DNA from: Pirellulales bacterium
Lineage (GTDB): Bacteria; Planctomycetota; Planctomycetia; Pirellulales; JALHLM01
DNA length: 6,513 nt
Direction: 5' to 3'
Assembly: GCA_022844585.1 (NCBI GenBank)
Contig: JALHLM010000360.1
Location: 1 to 6,513, forward strand
The notes beneath the pieces were generated by a model. That model was given only the letters and a program-made list of their open reading frames with translations, did no database searches and was not told the DNA's origin. The translations under genes were made by a program, and so were the position numbers. Shown one piece after another: positions 1 through 5,807 of the stretch; within the stretch, counting starts at the first letter, position 1; the number at the start of each line of letters is the position of its first letter.

Positions 1-747
1 TGGGGAACCCGCTATCCGAATCGACTTGGCTACTGGCATGGCTGGGCCGACGGTGTGCGAAGCGGCTCGGGTTACTGGCACCATCACGGAGGCTGTTTTG
101 GGCCCGATTGGTGGCAAGTGCATCAGCATCCCTGGTGCGGCTGGCATTACGGATACGGGTTCAACAGCCGCCCCTGGGGTTACTGGTGGACGTACCCGGC
201 GTACGGAGCGCTGGTGAACTGGTTCACGTGGTCTGCGCCATCCGCAGTTTGGTCGGAGCCGGTGTACTACGACTACGGACAAAGCGGGAACGTCGTCTAT
301 CAGGACAACTCCGTCTACATCGCCGGCCAGCAGGTGGCAACGACGCAGGAATTCGCCGAGAGCGCCATGGACCTAGCCACCGTTGAGCCGCCGGCCAGCG
401 AAGCGGAAGCAGAATCCGCCGAATGGATGTCGCTCGGCACCTTTGCCGTTTCGTCAGGCGAGCAGGATGTCGATCCAAGTCGCACAATCCAGTTGGCGGT
501 GAATAAGCAAGGCGTGATTAGCGGCACGCTGTTCAATTCGCAGACCGACGCAGCGCAGACGGTGCAAGGTCAGGTCGACAAGAACACGCAGCGTGTGGCC
601 TTCCGTATCGGCGACAGCGAAGACATCGTCGTCGAGACTGGCATCTACAACTTGACGCAGCAAGAAGCGCCTGTGCTGGTCCATTTCGGAACGGACGCAA
701 CCGAAAACTGGCTGCTAGTGAGATTGGAGCAGCCTGAGAACGAGTAG
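1..747 (+). CDS. Planctomycete 'mu-protocadherin-like' conserved protein, 5' end outside the window
   Basis: The reading frame is open from base 1 to TAG at 745-747 (248 codons visible), so the gene starts upstream. A GTG at 55 could be taken as a start, but the codons before it read Trp/Tyr/His/Gly-rich like those after it, and no ribosome binding site precedes it. The first third is extremely rich in Trp, Tyr, His and Gly. Next comes a segment reading VYYDYGQSGNVVYQDNSVY, an Ala/Glu-rich linker (about 360-420), and a probable beta-rich C-terminal domain (about 421-744) containing IQLAVNKQGVISGTLFN, ETGIYNL, PVLVHFG and NWLLVRLEQPE. This combination is what I recall of the planctomycete family called 'mu-protocadherin, putative cell-surface protein' in Rhodopirellula. 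The name is historical and no cadherin domain is visible. Function is unknown. A surface or periplasmic place is plausible, but the N-terminus with any signal peptide is not in view. Confidence 0.8.
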   Translation, partial: WGTRYPNRLGYWHGWADGVRSGSGYWHHHGGCFGPDWWQVHQHPWCGWHYGYGFNSRPWGYWWTYPAYGALVNWFTWSAPSAVWSEPVYYDYGQSGNVVYQDNSVYIAGQQVATTQEFAESAMDLATVEPPASEAEAESAEWMSLGTFAVSSGEQDVDPSRTIQLAVNKQGVISGTLFNSQTDAAQTVQGQVDKNTQRVAFRIGDSEDIVVETGIYNLTQQEAPVLVHFGTDATENWLLVRLEQPENE

Positions 748-831
748 GCCATTGACGCGACAATTTCCCGGCTGACGGTGGAATTTCGAGTTACACCGCG
801 ATGGCCGCGTGCAACGAGCCCATTACAAGTT

Positions 832-838
832 AAGGAAG
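832..838 (+). promoter_or_regulatory. Ribosome binding site of the DUF533 gene
   Basis: AAGGAAG lies 5 nt before ATG 844-846. It decides the start: the frame extends back to a GTG at 778, but nothing like a Shine-Dalgarno sequence precedes that codon, and the extra residues look unlike the Met-Asp-hydrophobic-Gly start typical of the family. Confidence 0.6.
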
Positions 839-843
839 ATCCC

Positions 844-1083
844 ATGGACATGATTGACATTCTCGGAGGATTGCTCGGTGGCAAGTCGGGCGGCGCCGGC
901 GGTGGCCCCGATATTTTCAAAGACATTCTCAACCGCTCGCAACGATCCGCGCCAAGTCAGCGAGCGGACTCGGCGTCGACCGCACCGAATGAGAACCAGC
1001 TCGACCGCGCCGCGCGTGAATTGGAAGACTTGCTCAATGTGGCCAATGAGCGGGGTGCAGCGCGCGGGACCGACCGTCCGTAA
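844..1083 (+). CDS. DUF533/TerB-like protein, N-terminal part, ended by an in-frame TAA
   Basis: This 79-residue piece begins MDMIDILGGLLGGKSGGAGG, the amphipathic, Gly-rich start typical of DUF533 proteins (the family of E. coli inner-membrane YebE). A charged helical stretch, QLDRAARELEDLL, follows at residues 53-65. It stops at TAA 1081-1083. The same frame is then open without further stops through 1551, where the TerB-like domain is encoded, so this is almost surely the front part of one gene of about 235 codons. The frame between the pieces reads PPQPIPVPVP, a Pro-rich linker. One change from CAA (Gln) to TAA would explain the break; sequencing error is the other possibility. As a free product this piece would lack the only recognisable domain. 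Function of the family is unknown. Confidence 0.7.
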   Translation: MDMIDILGGLLGGKSGGAGGGPDIFKDILNRSQRSAPSQRADSASTAPNENQLDRAARELEDLLNVANERGAARGTDRP

Positions 1084-1194
1084 CCACCGCAGCCGATTCC
1101 GGTCCCTGTACCGGCCGGCTCCAACCCGCATCGTAGCGACTCGTATTCCCGATCTCGCGACGATCGAACCACCGCATATCCGCCGACCGAGCAA

Positions 1195-1551
1195 TTGCCG
1201 CAGAGCGACCAGGCGCTCACGCTGGTGCGCGCCATGCTGAACGCGGCCAAGGCTGACGGCCGGATCTCGCCTGACGAGCAACGCAACATCCTCAGTCAAT
1301 TCGGCAATGATCAAGCCGAGGTCGTCCAATTCCTGCGCGACGAGTTGGCCAAGCCGCTCGATGTGCGTGAGTTTGCCTGGTCGGTCCCCATTGGGATGGA
1401 ACACCAAGTCTATGGAATGTCGCTGCTGGCAATCGAAGTTGATTCGAACGCCGAGACCAAATATCTGAGCGAGTTGGCCCATGCCTTGCGGCTTCCCGCG
1501 GAGGTGCGCGAGCAACTCCATCAGCGATACGGCGCCGCGTCGCTCCGTTAA
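1195..1551 (+). CDS. DUF533/TerB-like protein, C-terminal TerB-type helical domain
   Basis: This piece is 118 residues if begun at TTG 1195; ATG 1234 is another possible start. Neither has a visible ribosome binding site, which fits a downstream part of the gene that begins at 844, in the same frame. It is mostly helical, with two features typical of TerB/DUF533 proteins: MLNAAKADGRISPDEQRNIL, a D-x-D/G-x-I-x-x-xE motif resembling an EF-hand-like acidic loop, and a second similar segment, GMSLLAIEVDSNAETKYLSELAHALRL. TerB-like domains are linked to the cell envelope and in some cases to metal binding, but no specific activity is known for DUF533. It would be made only by re-initiation, readthrough, or if the TAA at 1081 is a sequencing error. 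It ends at TAA 1549-1551, 23 bases before the next gene. Confidence 0.72.
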   Translation: MPQSDQALTLVRAMLNAAKADGRISPDEQRNILSQFGNDQAEVVQFLRDELAKPLDVREFAWSVPIGMEHQVYGMSLLAIEVDSNAETKYLSELAHALRLPAEVREQLHQRYGAASLR

Positions 1552-1574
1552 ACCTCATTACAGGAGCAGTTGCC

Positions 1575-1769
1575 ATGCGTTGGCAGGGTCGGCGCGGAAG
1601 CGAACAAGTTGAGGACCGTCGTGCGAAAACGGTGCGGAACGTCGGCATTGGCGGCGGCATTTTTGGCTTGCTGCTCATGCTCGTGGTCTACTTGCTTGGG
1701 GGCATTCCGCGAGCGCAAATAAATCAATGGAGAGTCGTGGCTGATTCTAAGTGGTATACTGTCGATTGA
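1575..1769 (+). pseudogene. Truncated YpfJ-type neutral zinc metallopeptidase (N-terminal fragment)
   Basis: It starts at ATG 1575 with AGGAG (1562-1566) 8 nt upstream. The first residues, MRWQGRRGSEQVEDRR, are the hallmark start of the YpfJ/KPN_02809 family of putative neutral zinc metallopeptidases. A glycine cluster and one membrane helix follow (about residues 25-43, GGGIFGLLLMLVVYLLGG). Family members then continue into a periplasmic catalytic domain with HExxH, for a total near 280-300 residues. Here the family-like sequence ends around PRAQINQ (base ~1727). The last 13 codons (WRVVADSK...) look foreign, and a stop occurs at 1767-1769. The catalytic domain is absent from the window, so the product cannot be a peptidase. 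The break lies where insertion-sequence DNA begins. The family call rests on recalled consensus for the N-terminus only. Confidence 0.72.
1752..1760 (+). promoter_or_regulatory. Possible extended -10 promoter element
   Basis: TGGTATACT fits a TG-n-TATACT extended -10 box for a housekeeping sigma factor. No good -35 box lies 16-18 bp upstream, and no gene follows on the plus strand for more than 1 kb, so it may be chance or the remains of a promoter whose gene was lost. The core GTATAC is palindromic and could be read from either strand. Confidence 0.2.
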
Positions 1770-2012
1770 TTTAGGCGGGATCTCACTCATCGCTCCTTTC
1801 GCCTCCAGCCCTGCTGCGAGTCACAACATTTGGGAGTTTTGTGCGCGAGTTCTCGCCACCTGGGGCGTGGGAGGTCAAGAAATGGACAGGTCCGGGGAAA
1901 ATTATCGCGACCACACCCCCCGGAACGACGGCTTGCCCGGTGACCGGAGCACCTTTTAAGCTGTCCGCGCGCAACGGCGCCCAACTTCACCCGGTTCCTC
2001 GTTCGGCCCGGG
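1770..2012. other. Non-coding stretch, probable 3' end of the truncated insertion sequence
   Basis: No convincing gene is seen here. Small frames occur on both strands (for example 1841-2023 plus and 1787-2062 minus), but they have no ribosome binding site and they overlap each other. Frames of this kind resemble translated IS termini that I recall from other genomes (segments such as KKWTGPGKIIATTP), so the stretch is probably the untranslated tail of the transposon downstream of its transposase. No strong hairpin with a T-run was found. Confidence 0.4.
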
Positions 2013-2894
2013 TCACGGACTGAGCGGAACGAATTCGCTGCAGCCTGGGCAGCGTTGGGCACGATTGGCGGTCAAGCGTGCTTGGCGAGCCGCGACCTTC
2101 GCAGCGGCCAATTGCTTCGGGACCTCACTGCCCGTGCCGAAATACATCTCGTCGGGTGTCTGACCATGAAACGCGGCATGCGGCAGATGCGTGTTATGCT
2201 GCTCGACGTAGAACGCGACCAATTTCTGCACCGTCGTCAGGGTGTCGAGCGTGTTCAAGTACAGCCACTGATGCTTGAGCACGCGCCACCAGGATTCGAT
2301 CATCGAGTTTGAGAATTGGAGCTCGGTTTGGGCAAGCACGCGTTTCAGGAGCCCAGACTGAACAACTTTGTCGACCGCCGAATTGAAGTTCTCAATGCCG
2401 CCATCGACCCACACCGTGGGCGCCACCGCGGTGACGTTCTGAGCTGCCTCGTGCAAAAGTTGCGCGGTGACTTCGGGTTGAAACTCTCCGGCCACTCGCC
2501 ACGCCAGAATGCGGCGCGAGAAGTTGTCGATGACGGCATGCAGGTAAGTACGACTGCCATCGAGCAAGCGGATCAGCGTCGTGTCAATGTGCCAGATTTC
2601 ATTGGCGCGCAAAGCGCGAATGCCGACCTTCGGCTTGGCGGGATGGACTCGCCGCCGCGGACGGCGCCAGCGGTGCACTCGCACCAGGCGGCTCCAAGTG
2701 CTCGCCGGAGCGAAGACCTTGCCAAGTCGCTGAGCCAACCGGGCCAACGTCCCGGTGGGCACATGCCGATATTCGTCGGACGTGACCATGTCGCGGATCG
2801 CGTTGATTTCGTCCAGCGTGAGTTGCTGCGGCGAACTTCGCGGGCACGACGGGTGGTCGGCCAGACTGTCAATCGGCGCTTCATAACCAGCCAA
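2013..2894 (-). pseudogene. DDE (integrase-core) transposase, N-terminally truncated by the IS21 insertion
   Basis: The frame has 293 codons and ends at TGA 2013-2015. The catalytic core is complete: D104 in WHIDTT, D164 in VWVDGG and E200 in NSMIES, the last two 35 residues apart, giving DD(35)E as in IS3/IS481-type transposases and retroviral integrases. The IDNFSRRILAW and HNTHLPHAAFHGQTPDEMYFGTG segments are typical of a transposase group common in planctomycetes. Those relatives carry roughly 100 further residues with a helix-turn-helix region before the segment seen here at residues 11-20 (LADHPSCPRS). In this copy, residues 1-8, including the TTG start at 2894, are translated from the terminal repeat of the adjacent IS21 element, so the true N-terminus is lost. 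Without its DNA-binding region the protein is probably inactive in transposition. Confidence 0.82.
2861..2866. repeat. Target-site duplication of the IS21 element, left copy
   Basis: CCAGAC lies directly outside the left tip (TGTCA) and is repeated exactly at 5808-5813 outside the right tip. Six bases is within the 4-8 bp range usual for IS21-family insertions. Confidence 0.7.
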
Positions 2895-2918
2895 TCATCG
2901 GCGCTTCAAAACCGGCCA
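2867..2918 (+). repeat. IS21 left terminal repeats (two units)
   Basis: Unit 1 (2872-2893) and unit 2 (2897-2918) start 25 bp apart. Both begin ATCGGCGCTTCA and end AACC(A/G)GCCA, with two differences over 22 bases. The outer unit plus tip matches the right tip in inverted orientation over about 26 bases, with two substitutions and a one-base gap. These are the likely IstA binding sites at the istB-proximal end. Confidence 0.85.
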
Positions 2919-2981
2919 GCGGTTGTGGTTGATCTTCGTTGGTGACGGAGTCGTTGGCAAGGGTTTTGTTGAATTGAAGTG

Positions 2982-3803
2982 TTAGGCCGGCGCGGCGGTG
3001 TGAGCGGCGTTCTTGGTGGTTTTCTTTTTGCCGGCAGTGTCGCCGTGCTCAGCTGCGTTTTCGGTGGGTGCGTTGCCGGCTTGCTGGCGGAGGCGGTAAC
3101 TCTTGCCGGTGATTTGGATCACCTCGGCGTGGTGCAGGAAGCGGTCGAGGATGGCGGTGGCGCTGGGGACGTCGCCGACGAGCTTGCCCCAATCTTCCAG
3201 CGGGCGGTTGCTGGTCATCATTGTGGAGCGCGTCTCGTAGCGGCGCATGATAATTTCGAACAGGACTTCTCCGCTCCGACGGGGCAGTTGCTTCATGCCC
3301 ATGTCGTCGATGATCACGAGATCGGGCTTGAGGTAGCGTGCGAGCAGCTTGTCGTCTTCGCCGAGCGCCTCTTCATGCAGGAAGTCGCGGACCACGTCGA
3401 AGATCGAGCGGTAGAGCACGACGTAGCCTTGCTTGATGGCTTGATAACCGATGGCCTGAGCCAAGAATGATTTTCCCGTGCCCGGCGGTCCCAAGAGCAA
3501 CACGTCGCGGGCTTCGCGGACGAAGCGACAGGTGGCCAGCTCGAAGATCTGCTTTTTCTGGATCGACGGATTGAAGGCGAAGTCGAACTCGTCGAGCGGT
3601 TTCACTTCGCGGAACTGCGCCGACTTCACGCGGCGCTCGATCTGCCGTTCACTGCGGACGAGTTGTTCGTCCTGCAGAATCAGTTCCAAGAACTCGGCGT
3701 GCGTCAACTGATGGCCCGCCGCTTCTTGGAGCCGCACGTCGAGCGTTTGCGCGAGACCGGAGAGCCGAAGTTGTCGGAGCGTGGATTGCAGTCGGTCATG
3801 CAT
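2982..3803 (-). CDS. istB: IS21-family helper ATPase IstB
   Basis: This 273-residue AAA+ ATPase works with IstA: in the family it binds target DNA as an ATP-dependent oligomer and delivers it to the transposase. Visible motifs are Walker A GPPGTGKS (residues 105-112), Walker B LVIIDDMG (162-169), the sensor-like TSNRP (197-201) and an Arg after LD in AILDRF (residue 221). The N-terminal helical IstB region (LRLSGLAQTLDVRLQEA) is complete. The C-terminus from about residue 240 is a low-complexity Ala/Lys-rich tail that varies in the family. The start ATG (3801-3803) lies inside the istA stop region: the genes overlap by ATGCATGA (8 nt, 3796-3803), which implies translational coupling. The stop TAA is at 2982-2984, about 60 bases before the inner terminal repeat. 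Confidence 0.96.
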   Translation of the reverse strand: MHDRLQSTLRQLRLSGLAQTLDVRLQEAAGHQLTHAEFLELILQDEQLVRSERQIERRVKSAQFREVKPLDEFDFAFNPSIQKKQIFELATCRFVREARDVLLLGPPGTGKSFLAQAIGYQAIKQGYVVLYRSIFDVVRDFLHEEALGEDDKLLARYLKPDLVIIDDMGMKQLPRRSGEVLFEIIMRRYETRSTMMTSNRPLEDWGKLVGDVPSATAILDRFLHHAEVIQITGKSYRLRQQAGNAPTENAAEHGDTAGKKKTTKNAAHTAAPA

Positions 3804-5688
3804 GAGCGGATTTCTCCTGGTGCGGGGGAACGAAGGGAACTACGCTGGAAGTGTCCGGTGAAACGGAGCCAGGCTCTGCGGAGGCGCAACCTGGCGAGGG
3901 ATAGCCGGATCGAGGGCGCGTCGAGCAGGCGCCAGAGCCCTGATGGTCGAGGCCATCGGGGCTCGCTGCTTGCGTCAGGCCTCGAACGCCCGAGCCATGC
4001 CTCAAAAAACCTGCGCGACGCGTCTCTTCTTGCCGCACCAGCGCGGCGGCGACGACCCGCGCATAATCGTCGAGCGGGCGAATCAACGGATGTTCGTCCA
4101 AGAACGGCAGCGGCGTCTGTTTTGCCGTGCGTCGGGTGAGCAGCTGTCTCAAGTTGCGGAGGCGAAACGCGCCATAAGAAAGGGCCGTTTCGCAGGCGTT
4201 TTCCAGCGTTTCGCCGGAGTGCTTCTTGGTCAGGCTCAACAGCCCCAGCAGCACGCGCGTGCCTTCAATGCCGCGCGCCGTGAGCATCGCCTCGGCCCAA
4301 CGCTCGGTGTGCGGACCCATCACGCTGGCCTTCTTCAAGAGATACGCGGCGCCGCGCTCCAGGCCGCTGATCTTCTGCGGATGCAGGTCTTCGCAAGACG
4401 AACTGAAGCGCCCCGGCTCCTGCCGCGGATGCACGCGGACTTGCTCGAAGCGGTGGTTGAACACCCGCACCAGCCGCGCGTCCCAGCGGACCCAGACCGT
4501 GCGCGCGACATACTCCGGAGGTACAGAATAGTAAGCCTTGGCGACCTCGACGTGTCCGTCGCGACTGACCTTCCGCTGCGCTTCGTGGAACGACGTGAAG
4601 CGCTCGCGCGGCAGCGGCTGGAGCGCCGGACGCTCGACTTCTTCAAACACACGTCCGACGTGGCGCTTGGTCGTGCCGTGAATCCTGGTGTCGGCGACTT
4701 TCGCTTCCCAGTCAAGCAGATGTTCATTCTCCGCCGTCAGGCTCGCGAATGTGCGCCCTTGGAGCCCGTTCTCCTGGACGTAATCGATGCCGCGTTCGAC
4801 TTTCCCCTTGTGCCGCGGCGTGTACGGCTTCGTCGGCAAGATCACCGCGCCGTAGTGCGCGGCGAAGGCCGCCACTTTGGGAACTAACTCCGGATCGAAC
4901 CAATCCGGATGCTTGACGGCCGCCTTCAGGTTGTCGATCACCAACGTCTGCGGCACGCCGCCGAAGTGGTGGAAGGCATTTTCGAGCGCGTGCAGGAAGT
5001 CGTCGGTCGTCTGGCGGTAGGTGACTTCGCTGTACGCTTTCCGCGAATGCGACAACACGATGCGAAACACGTGCGTGCGACGCCGCTTCCCATCCGCGCC
5101 GATGATCGGCGCGCCGGTGCCGAAATCGACTTGCGCCTCTTGCCCCGGTGCACATTCCAGTCGCCGAAACGGCAACGGTCGCGTCCAACCTAGCCGGCGC
5201 AAGAACCGCCGCACGCTGTCGTAGCTCACCTTGGCCGCGTGTTCGGCCACCAGGTCTTGATGAATCCGCCGCGCCGACAAGCCCGCGACCTGCTTCGCCT
5301 GGATCACTTCGCGCCACGACTCGCAGTCGCTCTGTCGGCCACTGGCAGCCGCCTCACTCGGCCCCTCGAGCAACGTTTCCAGCGCCGCAGACCCGGTGGC
5401 CAAAATCGGCGCATTGGCGGGTTTTGAATCCGCCGAGCCGGCGGGCGCGATCGGCGCATTGGCCGGTGTTGGCGGTTCCGACCCGGGGCCGGAAATCGGC
5501 GCAATGGCCGGTTCTGGGGGCTCTCGGTCCGATCGCGCCGCCGGCGCCGATTCTCGGGCCAGCCGCAAGTGCCGCGAAACGCTCTCGCGGTCCACGCCCA
5601 ACTCACGCGCGATCCGCCGCTGCGACCAGCCGCGCGCGTGCAACGAAATTATCGACTGTACTGTGGCCATCTTGAGTCGATTCGCCAT
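3796..5688 (-). CDS. istA: IS21-family transposase IstA
   Basis: This 630-residue DDE transposase cuts and joins the element's ends. Domains in order are: an N-terminal helix-turn-helix (residues 8-43, MATVQSIISLHARGWSQRRI...VSRHLRLA), a Pro/Ala-rich linker made of three 15-residue repeats (60-104), a second helical DNA-binding region (about 120-168), the integrase core with D188 (VDFG), D252 (VIDNLK) and E298 (KGKVERG), and a C-terminal beta-barrel-like part with AYYSVPPEYV (385-394), as is usual for IstA. The tail after about residue 560 is Gly/Ser/Pro-rich and weakly conserved. At 630 residues it exceeds the roughly 390-510 of many IstA proteins, the surplus being the linker and the tail. 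The start ATG (5686-5688) has a near-perfect Shine-Dalgarno sequence. It is first in the operon, followed by istB with 8-nt overlap. Confidence 0.96.
   Translation of the reverse strand: MANRLKMATVQSIISLHARGWSQRRIARELGVDRESVSRHLRLARESAPAARSDREPPEPAIAPISGPGSEPPTPANAPIAPAGSADSKPANAPILATGSAALETLLEGPSEAAASGRQSDCESWREVIQAKQVAGLSARRIHQDLVAEHAAKVSYDSVRRFLRRLGWTRPLPFRRLECAPGQEAQVDFGTGAPIIGADGKRRRTHVFRIVLSHSRKAYSEVTYRQTTDDFLHALENAFHHFGGVPQTLVIDNLKAAVKHPDWFDPELVPKVAAFAAHYGAVILPTKPYTPRHKGKVERGIDYVQENGLQGRTFASLTAENEHLLDWEAKVADTRIHGTTKRHVGRVFEEVERPALQPLPRERFTSFHEAQRKVSRDGHVEVAKAYYSVPPEYVARTVWVRWDARLVRVFNHRFEQVRVHPRQEPGRFSSSCEDLHPQKISGLERGAAYLLKKASVMGPHTERWAEAMLTARGIEGTRVLLGLLSLTKKHSGETLENACETALSYGAFRLRNLRQLLTRRTAKQTPLPFLDEHPLIRPLDDYARVVAAALVRQEETRRAGFLRHGSGVRGLTQAASPDGLDHQGSGACSTRPRSGYPSPGCASAEPGSVSPDTSSVVPFVPPHQEKSAHA
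5402..5530 (-). repeat. Three 45-bp tandem repeats inside istA resembling the IS ends
   Basis: On the plus strand, ATCGGCGCATTGGCGGGT (from 5405), ATCGGCGCATTGGCCGGT (5450) and ATCGGCGCAATGGCCGGT (5495) recur exactly every 45 bases, i.e. 15 codons. On the istA strand they encode PAIAPISGPGSEPPT, PANAPIAPAGSADSK and PANAPILATGSAALE (residues 60-104). The unit at 5415-5428, TGGCGGGTTTTGAA, matches 13 of 14 bases of the reverse complement of the inner left terminal repeat, and ATCGGCGC is the other module of that repeat. Confidence 0.8.
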
Positions 5689-5693
5689 CCGAA

Positions 5694-5700
5694 CCTCCTT
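5694..5700 (-). promoter_or_regulatory. Strong ribosome binding site of istA
   Basis: On the minus strand AAGGAGG lies 5 nt before the ATG at 5688. It fixes the start of istA and suggests efficient translation once a transcript is made. No clear promoter boxes were recognised between here and the right tip at 5807. Confidence 0.75.
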
Positions 5701-5756
5701 CCGCGGCGAAATTGCCGCTCAGAAGGCCCATAGGCCGAACCCCAAACTACTCAAGC

Positions 5757-5807
5757 TGGCTGGTTTTCATCCGCTGATCACTGGCTGGTTTTGAGCGCCG
5801 ACTGACA
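5757..5807 (-). repeat. IS21 right terminal repeats (two units)
   Basis: On the minus strand the outer unit (5801 down to 5782) reads TCGGCGCTCAAAACCAGCCA. The inner unit (5778 down to 5757) ends GAAAACCAGCCA, with a more divergent front half. Unit ends are 25 bp apart, the same period as at the left end. The tip TGACA (5803-5807, plus strand) mirrors the left TGTCA. Confidence 0.85.

Larger units (their letters stand above)
1728..2866 (-). mobile_element. Remnant of an insertion sequence with an integrase-core transposase
   Basis: This stretch separates the broken ypfJ from the IS21 element. It holds a 5'-truncated DD(35)E transposase (2013-2866) and about 240 bases beyond its stop codon. 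The outer limit is set only by where YpfJ-like sequence ends (about 1727); it could lie 30-50 bases further right, for example near 1760. The opposite IS end, with the transposase N-terminus, is missing, so inverted repeats cannot be compared and the family cannot be named with certainty. Confidence 0.5.
2867..5807 (-). mobile_element. Complete IS21-family insertion sequence, 2941 bp
   Basis: The tips are TGTCAATCGGCGCT at the left and, on the other strand, TGTCAGTCGGCGCT at the right. Each is followed by a terminal repeat that is doubled with a 25-bp period, as IS21 elements have multiple transposase-binding repeats. The element holds istA and istB in one minus-strand operon with all catalytic motifs intact, and is bounded by a 6-bp direct repeat, so it looks intact and perhaps recently active. 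On both sides it joins broken genes: a transposase missing its N-terminus at the left and a beta-helix gene missing its C-terminus at the right. Confidence 0.92.

Noticed and set aside
748..843. Terminator or promoter between the first gene and the DUF533 gene
   Set aside because: No hairpin followed by a T-run and no clear -35/-10 pair found in these 96 bases.
823..1521. A 232-codon open frame on the minus strand opposite the DUF533 gene
   Set aside because: Its sequence is Arg-rich and without recognisable domains; the plus strand gives a coherent DUF533/TerB protein in the same place. It is an antisense shadow of GC-rich coding DNA.
1841..2023. 60-codon plus-strand frame as a real small gene
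   Set aside because: No ribosome binding site, overlaps a competing minus-strand frame, and lies in the probable tail of an insertion sequence.
2316..2945. A 209-codon plus-strand frame across the transposase remnant and the left IS21 end
   Set aside because: It crosses the IS21 boundary and is antisense to the DDE transposase; no domain is visible.
3943..4887. A 314-codon open frame on the plus strand opposite istA
   Set aside because: Arg/Ala-rich composition, no ribosome binding site, fully inside istA, whose catalytic motifs are clear.
5402..5530. Possible CRISPR-like array (three evenly spaced repeats)
   Set aside because: Only three units with 45-bp period, in frame within istA, with spacers that also resemble each other at protein level. 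This is a coding tandem repeat, not a CRISPR.
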